Source: Tritrichomonas musculus (Eukaryota > Parabasalia > Tritrichomonadida > Tritrichomonadidae). From it: 64,000 bases of DNA. This document shows, piece after piece, positions 47,001-59,674 of this stretch; the stretch's first letter is position 1, and each line of letters begins with the position of its first letter. The notes below the pieces were generated by a model. It was not told the origin of the DNA and made no database searches. It saw nothing but the letters and a program-made list of their open reading frames with translations. The translations under genes were made by a program, and so were the position numbers. The stretch lies in contig JAPFFF010000087.1 of the NCBI GenBank assembly GCA_039105265.1, forward strand, positions 47,774 to 111,773, in the 5' to 3' direction.

Positions 47001-50000
47001 TATCAGATTAAACTACAACTGCAATTGAACCATCAGATTCAGCTGCAACTGCAATTTGAACCATCAGATTAAACTACAACTGCAATTTGAATCATCAGAT
47101 TAAACTACAACTGCAATTTGAACCATCAGATTAAACTACAACTGCAGTTGAATCATCAGATTAAACTACAACTGCAGTTGAACCATTAGATTCAGCTAAA
47201 ACTGCAATTTGAACCATCAGATTAAACTACAACTGCAGTTGAATCATCAGATTAAACTACAACTGCAATTGAACCATCAGATTAAACTACAACTGCAATT
47301 TGAATCATCAGATTAAACTACAACTGCAATTGAACCATCAGATTCAGCTGCAACTTCAATTGAACCATCAGATTCAGCTACAACTGCAATTGAACCATCA
47401 GATTAAACTACAACTGCAATTTGAACCATCAGATTCAGCTACAACTGCAATTGAACCATCAGATTAAACTACAACTGCAATTGAACCATCAGATTAAACT
47501 ACAACTGCAATTGAATTATCAGATTCAGCTACAACTGCAATTTGAACCATCAGATTAAACTACAACTGCAATTGAACCATCAGATTAAACTACAACTGCA
47601 ATTGAACCATCAGATTCAGCTGCAACTGCAATTGAACCATCAGATTAAACTACAACTTCAATTGAACCATTAGATTCAGCTGCAACTGCAATTTGAACCA
47701 TTAGATTAAGCTACAACTGAAATTGAACCATTAGATTAAACTACAACTGCAATTGAACCATCAGATTAAACTACAACTGCAATTGAACTATCAGATTAAA
47801 CTACAACTGCAATTGAACCATCAGATTCAGCTGCAACTGCAATTTGAACCATCAGATTAAACTACAACTGCAATTTGAATCATCAGATTAAACTACAACT
47901 GCAATTTGAACCATCAGATTAAACTACAACTGCAGTTGAATCATCAGATTAAACTACAACTGCAGTTGAACCATTAGATTCAGCTAAAACTGCAATTTGA
48001 ACCATCAGATTCAGCTGCAACTGCAATTGAACCATCAGATTAAACTACAACTGCAATTTGAACCATCAGATTAAACTACAACTGCAATTTGAACCATCAG
48101 ATTAAACTACAACTGCAATTGAACCATCAGATTAAACTACAACTGCAATTTGAATCATCAGATTAAACTACAACTGCAATTTGAATCATCAGATTAAACT
48201 ACAACTGCAGTTGAATCATCAGATTAAACTACAACTGCAGTTGAACCATTAGATTCAGCTACAACTGCAATTTGAACCATCAGATTCAGCTGCAACTGCA
48301 ATTGAACCATCAGATTAAACTACAACTGCAATTTGAACCATCAGATTCAGCTACAACTGCAGTTGAATCATCAGATTAAACTACAACTGCAGTTGAACCA
48401 TTAGATTCAGCTACAACTGCAATTTGAACCATCAGATTCAGCTGCAACTGCAATTGAACCATCAGATTAAACTACAACTTCAATTGAACCATTAGATTCA
48501 GCTGCAACTGCAATTTGAACCATTAGATTAAGCTACAACTGAAATTGAACCATTAGATTAAACTACAACTGCAATTGAACCATCAGATTAAACTACAACT
48601 GCAATTGAACTATCAGATTAAACTACAACTGCAATTGAACCATCAGATTCAGCTGCAACTGCAATTTGAACCATCAGATTAAACTACAACTGCAATTTGA
48701 ATCATCAGATTAAACTACAACTGCAATTTGAACCATCAGATTAAACTACAACTGCAGTTGAATCATCAGATTAAACTACAACTGCAGTTGAACCATTAGA
48801 TTCAGCTAAAACTGCAATTTGAACCATCAGATTCAGCTGCAACTGCAATTGAACCATCAGATTAAACTACAACTGCAATTTGAACCATCAGATTAAACTA
48901 CAACTGCAATTTGAACCATCAGATTAAACTACAACTGCAGTTGAATCATCAGATTAAACTACAACTGCAATTGAACCATCAGATTAAACTACAACTGCAA
49001 TTTGAATCATCAGATTAAACTACAACTGCAATTGAACCATCAGATTCAGCTGCAACTTCAATTGAACCATCAGATTCAGCTACAACTGCAATTGAACCAT
49101 CAGATTAAACTACAACTGCAATTTGAACCATCAGATTCAGCTACAACTGCAATTGAACCATCAGATTAAACTACAACTGCAATTGAACCATCAGATTAAA
49201 CTACAACTGCAATTGAATTATCAGATTCAGCTACAACTGCAATTTGAACCATCAGATTAAACTACAACTGCAATTGAACCATCAGATTAAACTACAACTG
49301 CAATTGAACCATCAGATTCAGCTGCAACTGCAATTTGAACCATTAGATTAAACTACAACTGCAGTTGAACCATTAGATTCAGCTACAACTGCAATTTGAA
49401 CCATCAGATTCAGCTGCAACTGCAATTGAACCATCAGATTAAACTACAACTTCAATTGAACCATTAGATTCAGCTGCAACTGCAATTTGAACCATTAGAT
49501 TAAGCTACAACTGAAATTGAACCATTAGATTAAACTACAACTGCAATTGAACCATCAGATTAAACTACAACTGCAATTGAACTATCAGATTAAACTACAA
49601 CTGCAATTGAACCATCAGATTCAGCTGCAACTGCAATTTGAACCATCAGATTAAACTACAACTGCAATTTGAATCATCAGATTAAACTACAACTGCAATT
49701 TGAACCATCAGATTAAACTACAACTGCAGTTGAATCATCAGATTAAACTACAACTGCAGTTGAACCATTAGATTCAGCTAAAACTGCAATTTGAACCATC
49801 AGATTAAACTACAACTGCAGTTGAATCATCAGATTAAACTACAACTGCAATTGAACCATCAGATTAAACTACAACTGCAATTTGAATCATCAGATTAAAC
49901 TACAACTGCAATTGAACCATCAGATTAAACTACAACTGCAATTTGAATCATCAGATTAAACTACAACTGCAATTGAACCATCAGATTAAACTACAACTGC

Positions 50001-50064
50001 AATTGAACCATCAGATTAAACTACAACTGCAATTGAACTATCAGATTAAACTACAACTGCAATT
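32820..50064 (+). repeat. Duplication at 8.63-8.78 kb offset in family A
   Basis: About 32,820-41,285 matches about 41,450-50,064. The left part keeps an offset of 8,628-8,629 bp: markers 33,216, 34,005, 34,400, 36,044 and 36,439 recur at 41,845, 42,633, 43,028, 44,672 and 45,067. The right part keeps an offset of 8,779 bp: markers 37,410, 38,141, 38,929, 39,751 and 40,723 recur at 46,189, 46,920, 47,708, 48,530 and 49,502, and AATATG at 36,788 recurs at 45,567. The 151-bp jump equals five monomers gained or lost between 45,067 and 45,567. A CTCCAATTG change at about 41,370 is private to one copy. The left part overlaps the second copy of the 6,562-bp duplication, so the events are nested. 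Confidence 0.85.
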
Positions 50065-52516
50065 GAACCATCAGATTAAACTACAACTGCAATTGAACCA
50101 TCAGATTAAACTACAACTGCAATTGAACCATCAGATTCAGCTGCAACTGCAATTTGAACCATCAGATTAAACTACAACTGCAATTTGAATCATCAGATTA
50201 AACTACAACTGCAATTTGAACCATCAGATTAAACTACAACTGCAGTTGAATCATCAGATTAAACTACAACTGCAGTTGAACCATTAGATTCAGCTAAAAC
50301 TGCAATTTGAACCATCAGATTAAACTACAACTGCAGTTGAACCATCAGATTAAACTACAACTGCAATTGAACCATCAGATTAAACTACAACTGCAATTTG
50401 AATCATCAGATTAAACTACAACTGCAATTTGAACCATCAGATTCAGCTACAACTGCAATTTGAACCATTAGATTCAGCTGTAACTGCAATTTGAACCATC
50501 AGATTCAGCTGCAACTGCAATTTGAATCATCAGATTAAACTACAACTGCAATTTGAATCATCAGATTAAACTACAACTGCAGTTGAATCATCAGATTAAA
50601 CTACAACTGCAGTTGAACCATTAGATTCAGCTACAACTGCAATTTGAACCATCAGATTCAGCTGCAACTGCAATTGAACCATCAGATTAAACTACAACTG
50701 CAATTTGAACCATCAGATTCAGCTACAACTGCAATTTGAACCATCAGATTAAACTACAACTGCAATTGAACCATCAGATTAAACTACAACTGCAATTTGA
50801 ACCATCAGATTAAACTACAACTGCAGTTGAACCATCAGATTAAACTACAACTGCAATTGAACCATCAGATTAAACTACAACTGCAATTTGAACCATCAGA
50901 TTCAGCTACAACTGCAATTTGAACCATTAGATTAAACTACAATTGCAATTGAACCATCAGATTAAACTACAACTGCAGTTGAATCATCAGATTAAACTAC
51001 AACTGCAGTTGAACCATTAGATTCAGCTACAACTGCAATTTGAACCATCAGATTCAGCTGCAACTGCAATTTGAACCATTAGATTAAACTACAATTGCAA
51101 TTGAACCATCAGATTAAACTACAACTGCAGTTGAATCATCAGATTAAACTACAACTGCAGTTGAACCATTAGATTCAGCTACAACTGCAATTTGAACCAT
51201 CAGATTCAGCTGCAACTGCAATTGAACCATCAGATTAAACTACAACTTCAATTGAACCATTAGATTCAGCTGCAACTGCAATTTGAACCATTAGATTAAG
51301 CTACAACTGAAATTGAACCATTAGATTAAACTACAACTGCAATTGAACCATCAGATTAAACTACAACTGCAATTGAACTATCAGATTAAACTACAACTGC
51401 AATTGAACCATCAGATTCAGCTGCAACTGCAATTTGAACCATCAGATTAAACTACAACTGCAATTTGAATCATCAGATTAAACTACAACTGCAATTTGAA
51501 CCATCAGATTAAACTACAACTGCAGTTGAATCATCAGATTAAACTACAACTGCAGTTGAACCATTAGATTCAGCTAAAACTGCAATTTGAACCATCAGAT
51601 TAAACTACAACTGCAGTTGAACCATCAGATTAAACTACAACTGCAATTGAACCATCAGATTAAACTACAACTGCAATTTGAATCATCAGATTAAACTACA
51701 ACTGCAATTTGAACCATCAGATTCAGCTACAACTGCAATTTGAACCATTAGATTCAGCTGTAACTGCAATTTGAACCATCAGATTCAGCTGCAACTGCAA
51801 TTTGAATCATCAGATTAAACTACAACTGCAGTTGAATCATCAGATTAAACTACAACTGCAGTTGAACCATCAGATTAAACTACAACTGCAATTGAACCAT
51901 CAGATTAAACTACAACTGCAATTTGAATCATCAGATTAAACTACAACTGCAGTTGAATCATCAGATTAAACTACAACTGCAGTTGAACCATTAGATTCAG
52001 CTACAACTGCAATTTGAACCATCAGATTCAGCTGCAACTGCAATTGAACCATCAGATTAAACTACAACTGCAATTTGAACCATCAGATTCAGCTACAACT
52101 GCAATTTGAACCATCAGATTAAACTACAACTGCAATTGAACCATCAGATTAAACTACAACTGCAATTTGAACCATCAGATTAAACTACAACTGCAGTTGA
52201 ACCATCAGATTAAACTACAACTGCAATTGAACCATCAGATTAAACTACAACTGCAATTTGAACCATCAGATTCAGCTACAACTGCAATTTGAACCATTAG
52301 ATTAAACTACAATTGCAATTGAACCATCAGATTAAACTACAACTGCAGTTGAATCATCAGATTAAACTACAACTGCAGTTGAACCATTAGATTCAGCTAC
52401 AACTGCAATTTGAACCATCAGATTCAGCTGCAACTGCAATTGAACCATCAGATTAAACTACAACTTCAATTGAACCATTAGATTCAGCTGCAACTGCAAT
52501 TTGAACCATTAGATTA
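43020..52516 (+). repeat. Further copies of the GCTGTAACTGC block
   Basis: The block first seen at 34,400-36,044 recurs at 43,028-44,672 and 49,502 to about 51,060 (offset 6,474 bp), and in part again after 51,298. It carries two otherwise absent variants. GCTGTAACTGC lies at 35,379, 44,007, 50,481 and 51,761. CTACAATTGCAATTG lies at 35,841, 44,469, 50,943, 51,095 and 52,313. The third copy has a private 152-bp, five-monomer duplication that doubles the second variant (50,943 and 51,095). The markers at 51,298 and 52,516 and the variants at 51,095 and 52,313 share a 1,218-bp offset. Confidence 0.8.
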
Positions 52517-52519
52517 AGC

Positions 52520-53832
52520 TACAACTGAAATTGAACCATTAGATTAAACTACAACTGCAATTGAACCATCAGATTAAACTACAACTGCAATTGAACTATC
52601 AGATTAAACTACAACTGCAATTGAACCATCAGATTCAGCTGCAACTGCAATTTGAACCATCAGATTAAACTACAACTGCAATTTGAATCATCAGATTAAA
52701 CTACAACTGCAATTTGAACCATCAGATTAAACTACAACTGCAGTTGAATCATCAGATTAAACTACAACTGCAGTTGAACCATTAGATTCAGCTAAAACTG
52801 CAATTTGAACCATCAGATTCAGCTGCAACTGCAATTGAACCATCAGATTAAACTACAACTGCAATTGAACCATCAGATTAAACTACAACTGCAATTTGAA
52901 CCATCAGATTCAGCTACAACTGCAATTTGAACCATTAGATTAAACTACAACTGCAATTGAACCATCAGATTAAACTACAACTGCAATTGAACCATCAGAT
53001 TAAACTACAACTGCAGTTGAACCATTAGATTCAGCTAAAACTGCAATTTGAACCATCAGATTCAGCTGCAACTGCAATTGAACCATCAGATTAAACTACA
53101 ACTGCAATTGAACCATCAGATTAAACTACAACTGCAATTTGAACCATCAGATTAAACTACAACTGCAATTGAACCATCAGATTAAACTACAACTGCAATT
53201 GAACCATCAGATTAAACTACAACTGCAATTGAACCATCAGATTAAACTACAACTGCAGTTGAATCATCAGATTAAACTACAACTGCAGTTGAACCATTAG
53301 ATTCAGCTACAACTGCAATTTGAACCATCAGATTCAGCTGCAACTGCAATTGAACCATCAGATTAAACTACAACTTCAATTGAACCATTAGATTCAGCTG
53401 CAACTGCAATTTGAACCATTAGATTAAGCTACAACTGAAATTGAACCATTAGATTAAACTACAACTGCAATTGAACCATCAGATTAAACTACAACTGCAA
53501 TTGAACCATCAGATTAAACTACAACTGCAATTGATCCATCAGATTAAACTACAACTGCAATTGAACCATCAGATTCAGCTGCAACTGCAATTTGAACCAT
53601 TAGATTAAACTACAACTGCAATTTGAACCATCAGATTAAACTACAACTTCAATTGAACCATTAGATTCAGCTGCAACTGCAATTTGAACCATTAGATTAA
53701 ACTACAACTGCAATTGAACCATCAGATTAAACTACAACTGCAATTGAACCATCAGATTCAGCTGCAACTGCAATTGAACCATCAGATTAAACTACAACTG
53801 CAATTTGAACCATCAGATTAAACTACAACTGC
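52520..53832 (+). repeat. Distal edge of family A next to the junction
   Basis: The last 1.3 kb of family A has longer runs of plain GATTAAACTACAAC 30-bp monomers (for example 53,080-53,260) and a last marker at 53,416. It holds a private TTGATCCATCAG substitution at about 53,534. The spacing pattern seen in the larger blocks is only partly kept here. Edge monomers of satellite arrays are often less homogenised than the centre; that general rule is known, its application here is inference. Confidence 0.6.
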
Positions 53833-53860
53833 AGTTGAATCATCAGATGCAACGAGAACT
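53822..53860. other. Junction between satellite families A and B
   Basis: The last family A 3' half (AAACTACAACTGCA) ends at about 53,833. The next 13 bases (GTTGAATCATCAG) are common to both families. The first family B diagnostic bases (GATGCAACGAGAAC) begin at 53,846. There is no linker, target-site duplication or unique sequence at the switch. A 12-bp self-complementary word, CAACTGCAGTTG, sits on the join at 53,826-53,837, but the same word occurs elsewhere in both arrays. Two units later (53,890-53,900) one monomer carries the A-like GAACC. The picture fits unequal exchange or replication slippage between homologous monomers, or the edge of an amplification; the mechanism is inference. 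Confidence 0.85.
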
Positions 53861-53863
53861 GCA

Positions 53864-53883
53864 GTTGAATCATCAGATTCAAC
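53864..53883. repeat. Hairpin-capable dyad in the family B monomer (example)
   Basis: Arms GTTGAATC (53,864-53,871) and GATTCAAC (53,876-53,883) are perfect reverse complements around a 4-base ATCA loop. Every GATTCAAC-type monomer preceded by GTTGAATC can form this 8-bp stem. GATGCAAC-type monomers have one mismatch, and GTTTAAT types one or more. Family A forms only weaker versions. A second self-complementary word, CAACTGCAGTTG, spans monomer joins next to CGACAACTG. Whether the stem forms in DNA or in a transcript is unknown. Confidence 0.7.
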
Positions 53884-54224
53884 GACAACTGCAGTTGAAC
53901 CATCAGATGCAACGAGAACTGCAGTTGAATCATCAGATTCAACGAGAACTGCAGTTGAATCATCAGATTCAACGAGAACTGCAGTTGAATCATCAGATGC
54001 AACGACAACTGCAGTTGAATCATCAGATTCAACGAGAACTGCAGTTGAATCATCAGATGCAACGAGAACTGCAGTTGAATCATCAGATGCAACGACAACT
54101 GCAGTTGAATCATCAGATTCAACGAGAACTGCAGTTGAATCATCAGATGCAACGAGAACTGCAGTTGAATCATCAGATGCAACGAGAACTGCAGTTTAAT
54201 AATAAGATGTAACAAGAACTGCAG

Positions 54225-56954
54225 TTGAATCATCAGATGCAACGAGAACTGCAGTTGAATCATCAGATGCAACGAGAACTGCAGTTTAATCATAAGATTC
54301 AACGAGAACTGAAGTTTAATAATAAGATGAAACAAGAACTGCAGTTGAATCATCAGATGCAACGACAACTGCAGTTGAATCATCAGATGCAACGAGAACT
54401 GCAGTTGAATCATCAGATGCAACGAGAACTGCAGTTGAATCATCAGATTCAACGAGAACTGCAGTTGAATCATCAGATGCAACGAGAACTGCAGTTGAAT
54501 CATCAGATGAAACAAGAACTGCAGTTGAATCATCAGATTCAACGAGAACTGCAGTTGAACCATCAGATTCAACGAGAACTGCAGTTGAATCATCAGATGC
54601 AACGACAACTGCAGTTGAATCATCAGATGCAACGAGAACTGCAGTTGAATCATCAGATGCAACGAGAACTGCAGTTGAATCATCAGATTCAACGAGAACT
54701 GCAGTTGAATCATCAGATTCAACGAGAACTGCAGTTGAATCATCAGATTCAACGAGAACTGCAGTTGAATCATCAGATTCAACGAGAACTGCAGTTGAAT
54801 CATCAGATTCAACGAGAACTGCAGTTGAATCATCAGATGCAACGACAACTGCAGTTGAATCATCAGATGCAACGAGAACTGCAGTTGAATCATCAGATGC
54901 AACGAGAACTGCAGTTGAATCATCAGATGCAACGACAACTGCAGTTGAATCATCAGATTCAACGAGAACTGCAGTTGAATCATCAGATTCAACGAGAACT
55001 GCAGTTGAATCATCAGATTCAACGAGAACTGCAGTTGAATCATCAGATGCAACGAGAACTGCAGTTGAATCATCAGATTCAACGAGAACTGCAGTTGAAT
55101 CATCAGATGCAACGACAACTGCAGTTGAATCATCAGATGCAACGACAACTGCAGTTGAATCATCAGATGCAACGAGAACTGCAGTTGAATCATCAGATGC
55201 AACGAGAACTGCAGTTGAATCATCAGATGCAACGAGAACTGCAGTTGAACCATCAGATTCAACGAGAACTGCAGTTGAATCATCAGATGCAACGAGAACT
55301 GCAGTTGAATCATCAGATGCAACGAGAACTGCAGTTTAATAATAAGATGCAACAAGAACTGCAGTTGAATCATCAGATGCAACGAGAACTGCAGTTGAAT
55401 CATCAGATGCAACAAGAACTGCAGTTGAATCATCAGATGCAACGAGAACTGCAGTTGAATCATCAGATGCAGCGAGAACTGCAGTTTAATAATAAGATGA
55501 AACAAGAACTGCAGTTGAATCATCAGATGCAACGAGAACTGCAGTTGAATCATCAGATGCAGCGAGAACTGCAGTTTAATAATAAGATGAAACAAGAACT
55601 GCAGTTGAATCATCAGATTCAACGAGAACTGCAGTTGAATCATCAGATGCAACGAGAACTGCAGTTGAATCATCAGATGCAACGAGAACTGCAGTTGAAT
55701 CATCAGATGCAACGAGAACTGCAGTTGAATCATCAGATTCAACGAGAACTGCAGTTGAATCATCAGATGCAACGACAACTGCAGTTGAATCATAAGATTC
55801 AACGAGAACTGCAGTTGAATCATCTGATGCAACGAGAACTGCAGTTGAATCATCAGATGCAACGAGAACTGCAGTTGAATCATCAGATTCAACGAGAACT
55901 GCAGTTTAATAATAAGATTCAACGAGAACTGCAGTTTAATAATAAGATGAAACAAGAACTGCAGTTGAATCATCAGATTCAACGAGAACTGCAGTTGAAT
56001 CATCAGATGCAACGAGAACTGCAGTTGAATCATCAGATGCAACGAGAACTGCAGTTGAATCATCAGATGCAGCGAGAACTGCAGTTTAATAATAAGATGA
56101 AACAAGAACTGCAGTTGAATCATCAGATTCAACGAGAACTGCAGTTGAATCATCAGATGCAACGAGAACTGCAGTTGAATCATCAGATGCAACGAGAACT
56201 GCAGTTGAATCATCAGATGCAACGAGAACTGCAGTTGAATCATCAGATTCAACGAGAACTGCAGTTGAATCATCAGATGCAACGAGAACTGCAGTTGAAT
56301 CATCAGATGCAACGACAACTGCAGTTGAATCATCAGATGCAACGAGAACTGCAGTTGAATCATCAGATGCAACGAGAACTGCAGTTGAATCATCAGATTC
56401 AACGAGAACTGCAGTTGAATCATCAGATGCAGCGAGAACTGCAGTTTAATAATAAGATGAAACAAGAACTGCAGTTGAATCATCAGATTCAACGAGAACT
56501 GCAGTTGAATCATCAGATGCAACGAGAACTGCAGTTGAATCATCAGATGCAACGAGAACTGCAGTTGAATCATCAGATGCAACGAGAACTGCAGTTGAAT
56601 CATCAGATTCAACGAGAACTGCAGTTGAATCATCAGATGCAACGAGAACTGCAGTTGAATCATCAGATGCAACGAGAACTGCAGTTGAATCATCAGATGC
56701 AACGAGAACTGCAGTTGAATCATCAGATGCAACGAGAACTGCAGTTGAATCATCAGATTCAACGAGAACTGCAGTTGAATCATCAGATGCAACGAGAACT
56801 GCAGTTGAATCATCAGATGCAACGACAACTGCAGTTGAATCATCAGATTCAACGAGAACTGCAGTTGAATCATCAGATGCAACGAGAACTGCAGTTGAAT
56901 CATCAGATGCAACGAGAACTGCAGTTGAATCATCAGATGCAACGAGAACTGTAG
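54225..56954 (+). other. Open forward frame across family B; probably not a gene
   Basis: About 909 residues of the ten-residue repeat LNHQMQRELQ (variants I for M, Q for E, and FNNKMKQELQ) run from a TTG to a TAG at 56,952-56,954. An upstream piece in the same frame ends at a TAA at 54,210-54,212. Differences between units are mostly amino-acid changing (ATG/ATT, GAA/CAA, CGA/CAA), with few silent ones, so there is no sign of protein-level constraint. The sequence would be polar and helix-prone. I see no start context or flanking domain. Confidence 0.15.
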
Positions 56955-57263
56955 TTTAATAATAAGATTCAAAAAGAACTGCAGTTTAATCATAAGATTC
57001 AACGAGAACTGCAGTTTAATAATAAGATGAAACAAGAACTGCAGTTGAATCATCAGATTCAACGAGAACTGCAGTTGAATCATCAGATGCAACGACAACT
57101 GCAGTTGAATCATCAGATTCAACGAGAACTGCAGTTGAATCATCAGATGCAACGAGAACTGCAGTTGAATCATCAGATGCAACGAGAACTGCAGTTGAAT
57201 CATCAGATGCAACGAGAACTGCAGTTTAATCATAAGATTCAACGAGAACTGAAGTTTAATAAT

Positions 57264-58516
57264 AAGATGAAACAAGAACTGCAGTTGAATCATCAGATGC
57301 AACGACAACTGCAGTTGAATCATCAGATGCAACGAGAACTGCAGTTGAATCATCAGATGCAACGAGAACTGCAGTTGAATCATCAGATGCAACGAGAACT
57401 GCAGTTGAATCATCAGATGCAACGACAACTGCAGTTGAATCATCAGATTCAACGACAACTGCAGTTGAATCATCAGATGCAACGAGAACTGCAGTTGAAT
57501 CATCAGATGCAACGAGAACTGCAGTTGAATCATCAGATTCAACGAGAACTGCAGTTGAATCATCAGATTCAACGAGAACTGCAGTTGAATCATCAGATGC
57601 AACGAGAACTGCAGTTGAATCATCAGATTCAACGAGAACTGCAGTTGAATCATCAGATTCAACGACAACTGCAGTTGAATCATCAGATGCAACGACAACT
57701 GCAGTTGAATCATCAGATGCAACGAGAACTGCAGTTGAATCATCAGATGCAACGACAACTGCAGTTGAATCATCAGATTCAACGAGAACTGCAGTTGAAT
57801 CATCAGATTCAACGAGAACTGCAGTTGAATCATCAGATTCAACGAGAACTGCAGTTGAATCATCAGATTCAACGAGAACTGCAGTTGAATCATCAGATTC
57901 AACGAGAACTGCAGTTGAATCATCAGATGCAACGACAACTGCAGTTGAATCATCAGATGCAACGACAACTGCAGTTGAATCATCAGATGCAACGAGAACT
58001 GCAGTTGAATCATCAGATGCAACGACAACTGCAGTTGAATCATCAGATTCAACGAGAACTGCAGTTGAATCATCAGATTCAACGAGAACTGCAGTTGAAT
58101 CATCAGATTCAACGAGAACTGCAGTTGAATCATCAGATGCAACGAGAACTGCAGTTGAATCATCAGATTCAACGAGAACTGCAGTTGAATCATCAGATGC
58201 AACGACAACTGCAGTTGAATCATCAGATGCAACGACAACTGCAGTTGAATCATCAGATGCAACGAGAACTGCAGTTGAATCATCAGATGCAACGAGAACT
58301 GCAGTTGAATCATCAGATGCAACGAGAACTGCAGTTGAATCATCAGATGCAACGAGAACTGCAGTTGAATCATCAGATGCAACGAGAACTGCAGTTGAAT
58401 CATCAGATGCAACGAGAACTGCAGTTGAACCATCAGATTCAACGAGAACTGCAGTTGAATCATCAGATGCAACGAGAACTGCAGTTGAATCATCAGATGC
58501 AACGAGAACTGCAGTT
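57264..58516 (+). other. Longest Ser/Thr/Ala-type frame in family B
   Basis: Reading each monomer as GTT GAA TCA TCA GAT gives VESSDATRTA or VESSDSTRTA, and in family A gapless stretches VEPSDSATTA. In family B this frame is open for about 1.25 kb here, and for about 1 kb at 54,344-55,336, between the diverged GTTTAATAATAAG units, which read as TAA TAA. It has no ATG, TTG or GTG start. In family A it is closed by GATTAA and by the 31-bp monomers. The composition resembles Ser/Thr/Pro-rich mucin-like repeats, which is a composition argument only. Confidence 0.15.
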
Positions 58517-58550
58517 TAATAATAAGATGCAACAAGAACTGCAGTTGAAT

Positions 58551-59270
58551 CATCAGATGCAACGAGAACTGCAGTTGAATCATCAGATGCAACAAGAACT
58601 GCAGTTGAATCATCAGATGCAACGAGAACTGCAGTTGAATCATCAGATGCAGCGAGAACTGCAGTTTAATAATAAGATGAAACAAGAACTGCAGTTGAAT
58701 CATCAGATGCAACGAGAACTGCAGTTGAATCATCAGATGCAACGAGAACTGCAGTTGAATCATCAGATGCAGCGAGAACTGCAGTTTAATAATAAGATGA
58801 AACAAGAACTGCAGTTGAATCATCAGATTCAACGAGAACTGCAGTTGAATCATCAGATGCAACGAGAACTGCAGTTGAATCATCAGATGCAACGAGAACT
58901 GCAGTTGAATCATCAGATGCAACGAGAACTGCAGTTGAATCATCAGATGCAACAAGAACTGCAGTTGAATCATCAGATGCAACGAGAACTGCAGTTGAAT
59001 CATCAGATGCAGCGAGAACTGCAGTTTAATAATAAGATGAAACAAGAACTGCAGTTGAATCATCAGATGCAACGAGAACTGCAGTTGAATCATCAGATGC
59101 AACGAGAACTGCAGTTGAATCATCAGATGCAGCGAGAACTGCAGTTTAATAATAAGATGAAACAAGAACTGCAGTTGAATCATCAGATTCAACGAGAACT
59201 GCAGTTGAATCATCAGATGCAACGAGAACTGCAGTTGAATCATCAGATGCAACGAGAACTGCAGTTGAAT
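58551..59270 (+). repeat. 360-bp tandem duplication in family B
   Basis: Twelve monomers at about 58,551-58,910 are repeated at about 58,911-59,270. The diverged GTTTAATAATAAGATGAAAC units at 58,671 and 58,791 recur at 59,031 and 59,151. The extra copy explains why the interval from the AATAAGATGCAACAAG unit to the next CATAAGATTC unit is 810 bp here (58,521 to 59,331) but 450 bp in the three sister blocks (55,341-55,791, 59,991-60,441, 60,861-61,311). Confidence 0.85.
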
Positions 59271-59674
59271 CATCAGATTCAACGAGAACTGCAGTTGAAT
59301 CATCAGATGCAACGACAACTGCAGTTGAATCATAAGATTCAACGAGAACTGCAGTTGAATCATCTGATGCAACGAGAACTGCAGTTGAATCATCAGATGC
59401 AACGAGAACTGCAGTTGAATCATCAGATTCAACGAGAACTGCAGTTTAATAATAAGATTCAACGAGAACTGCAGTTTAATAATAAGATGAAACAAGAACT
59501 GCAGTTGAATAATCAGATGCAACGACAACTGCAGTTGAATCATCAGATTCAACGACAACTGCAGTTGAATCATCAGATGCAACGACAACTGCAGTTGAAT
59601 CATCAGATTCAACGAGAACTGCAGTTGAATCATCAGATTCAACGAGAACTGCAGTTGAATCATCAGATTCAACG

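Larger units (their letters stand above)
1..53832 (+). repeat. Family A satellite array, mixed 30/31-bp monomers
   Basis: Head-to-tail monomers fill this stretch with no unique sequence between them. Each monomer has a 5' half of the type TTGAACCATCAG and a 3' half ending CAACTGCA. The middle is either GATTAAACTACAAC or GATTCAGCTACAAC/GATTCAGCTGCAAC. Recurrent sub-variants are CCATTAG, CTATCAG, TTATCAG and TCATCAG in the 5' half, and CTTCAA, CTGAAA and CTGCAG near the join. Length is 30 bp with AATTG and 31 bp with AATTTG; in one measured 3,405-bp block about 45 of 112 monomers are 31 bp. I estimate about 1,770 copies. GC is near 33%, and I saw no CG dinucleotide anywhere. The + strand is rich in A and C (about 20 of 30 bases). 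CCATTAG stops and 1-bp length changes break the frames, so coding is unlikely. I do not recognise the satellite from any named family. Confidence 0.97.

Noticed and set aside
28279-50170. Four identical 75-residue open frames at 28,279, 34,841, 43,469 and 49,943
   Set aside because: They are runs of consecutive 30-bp family A monomers starting at TTG, copied with the 6,562-, 8,628- and 6,474-bp duplications. Nothing marks them as genes.
53826-53837. Palindrome CAACTGCAGTTG as the cause of the A/B junction
   Set aside because: The same word occurs at many CGACAACTG and TACAACTG joins in both arrays, so its presence at the breakpoint is not informative by itself.
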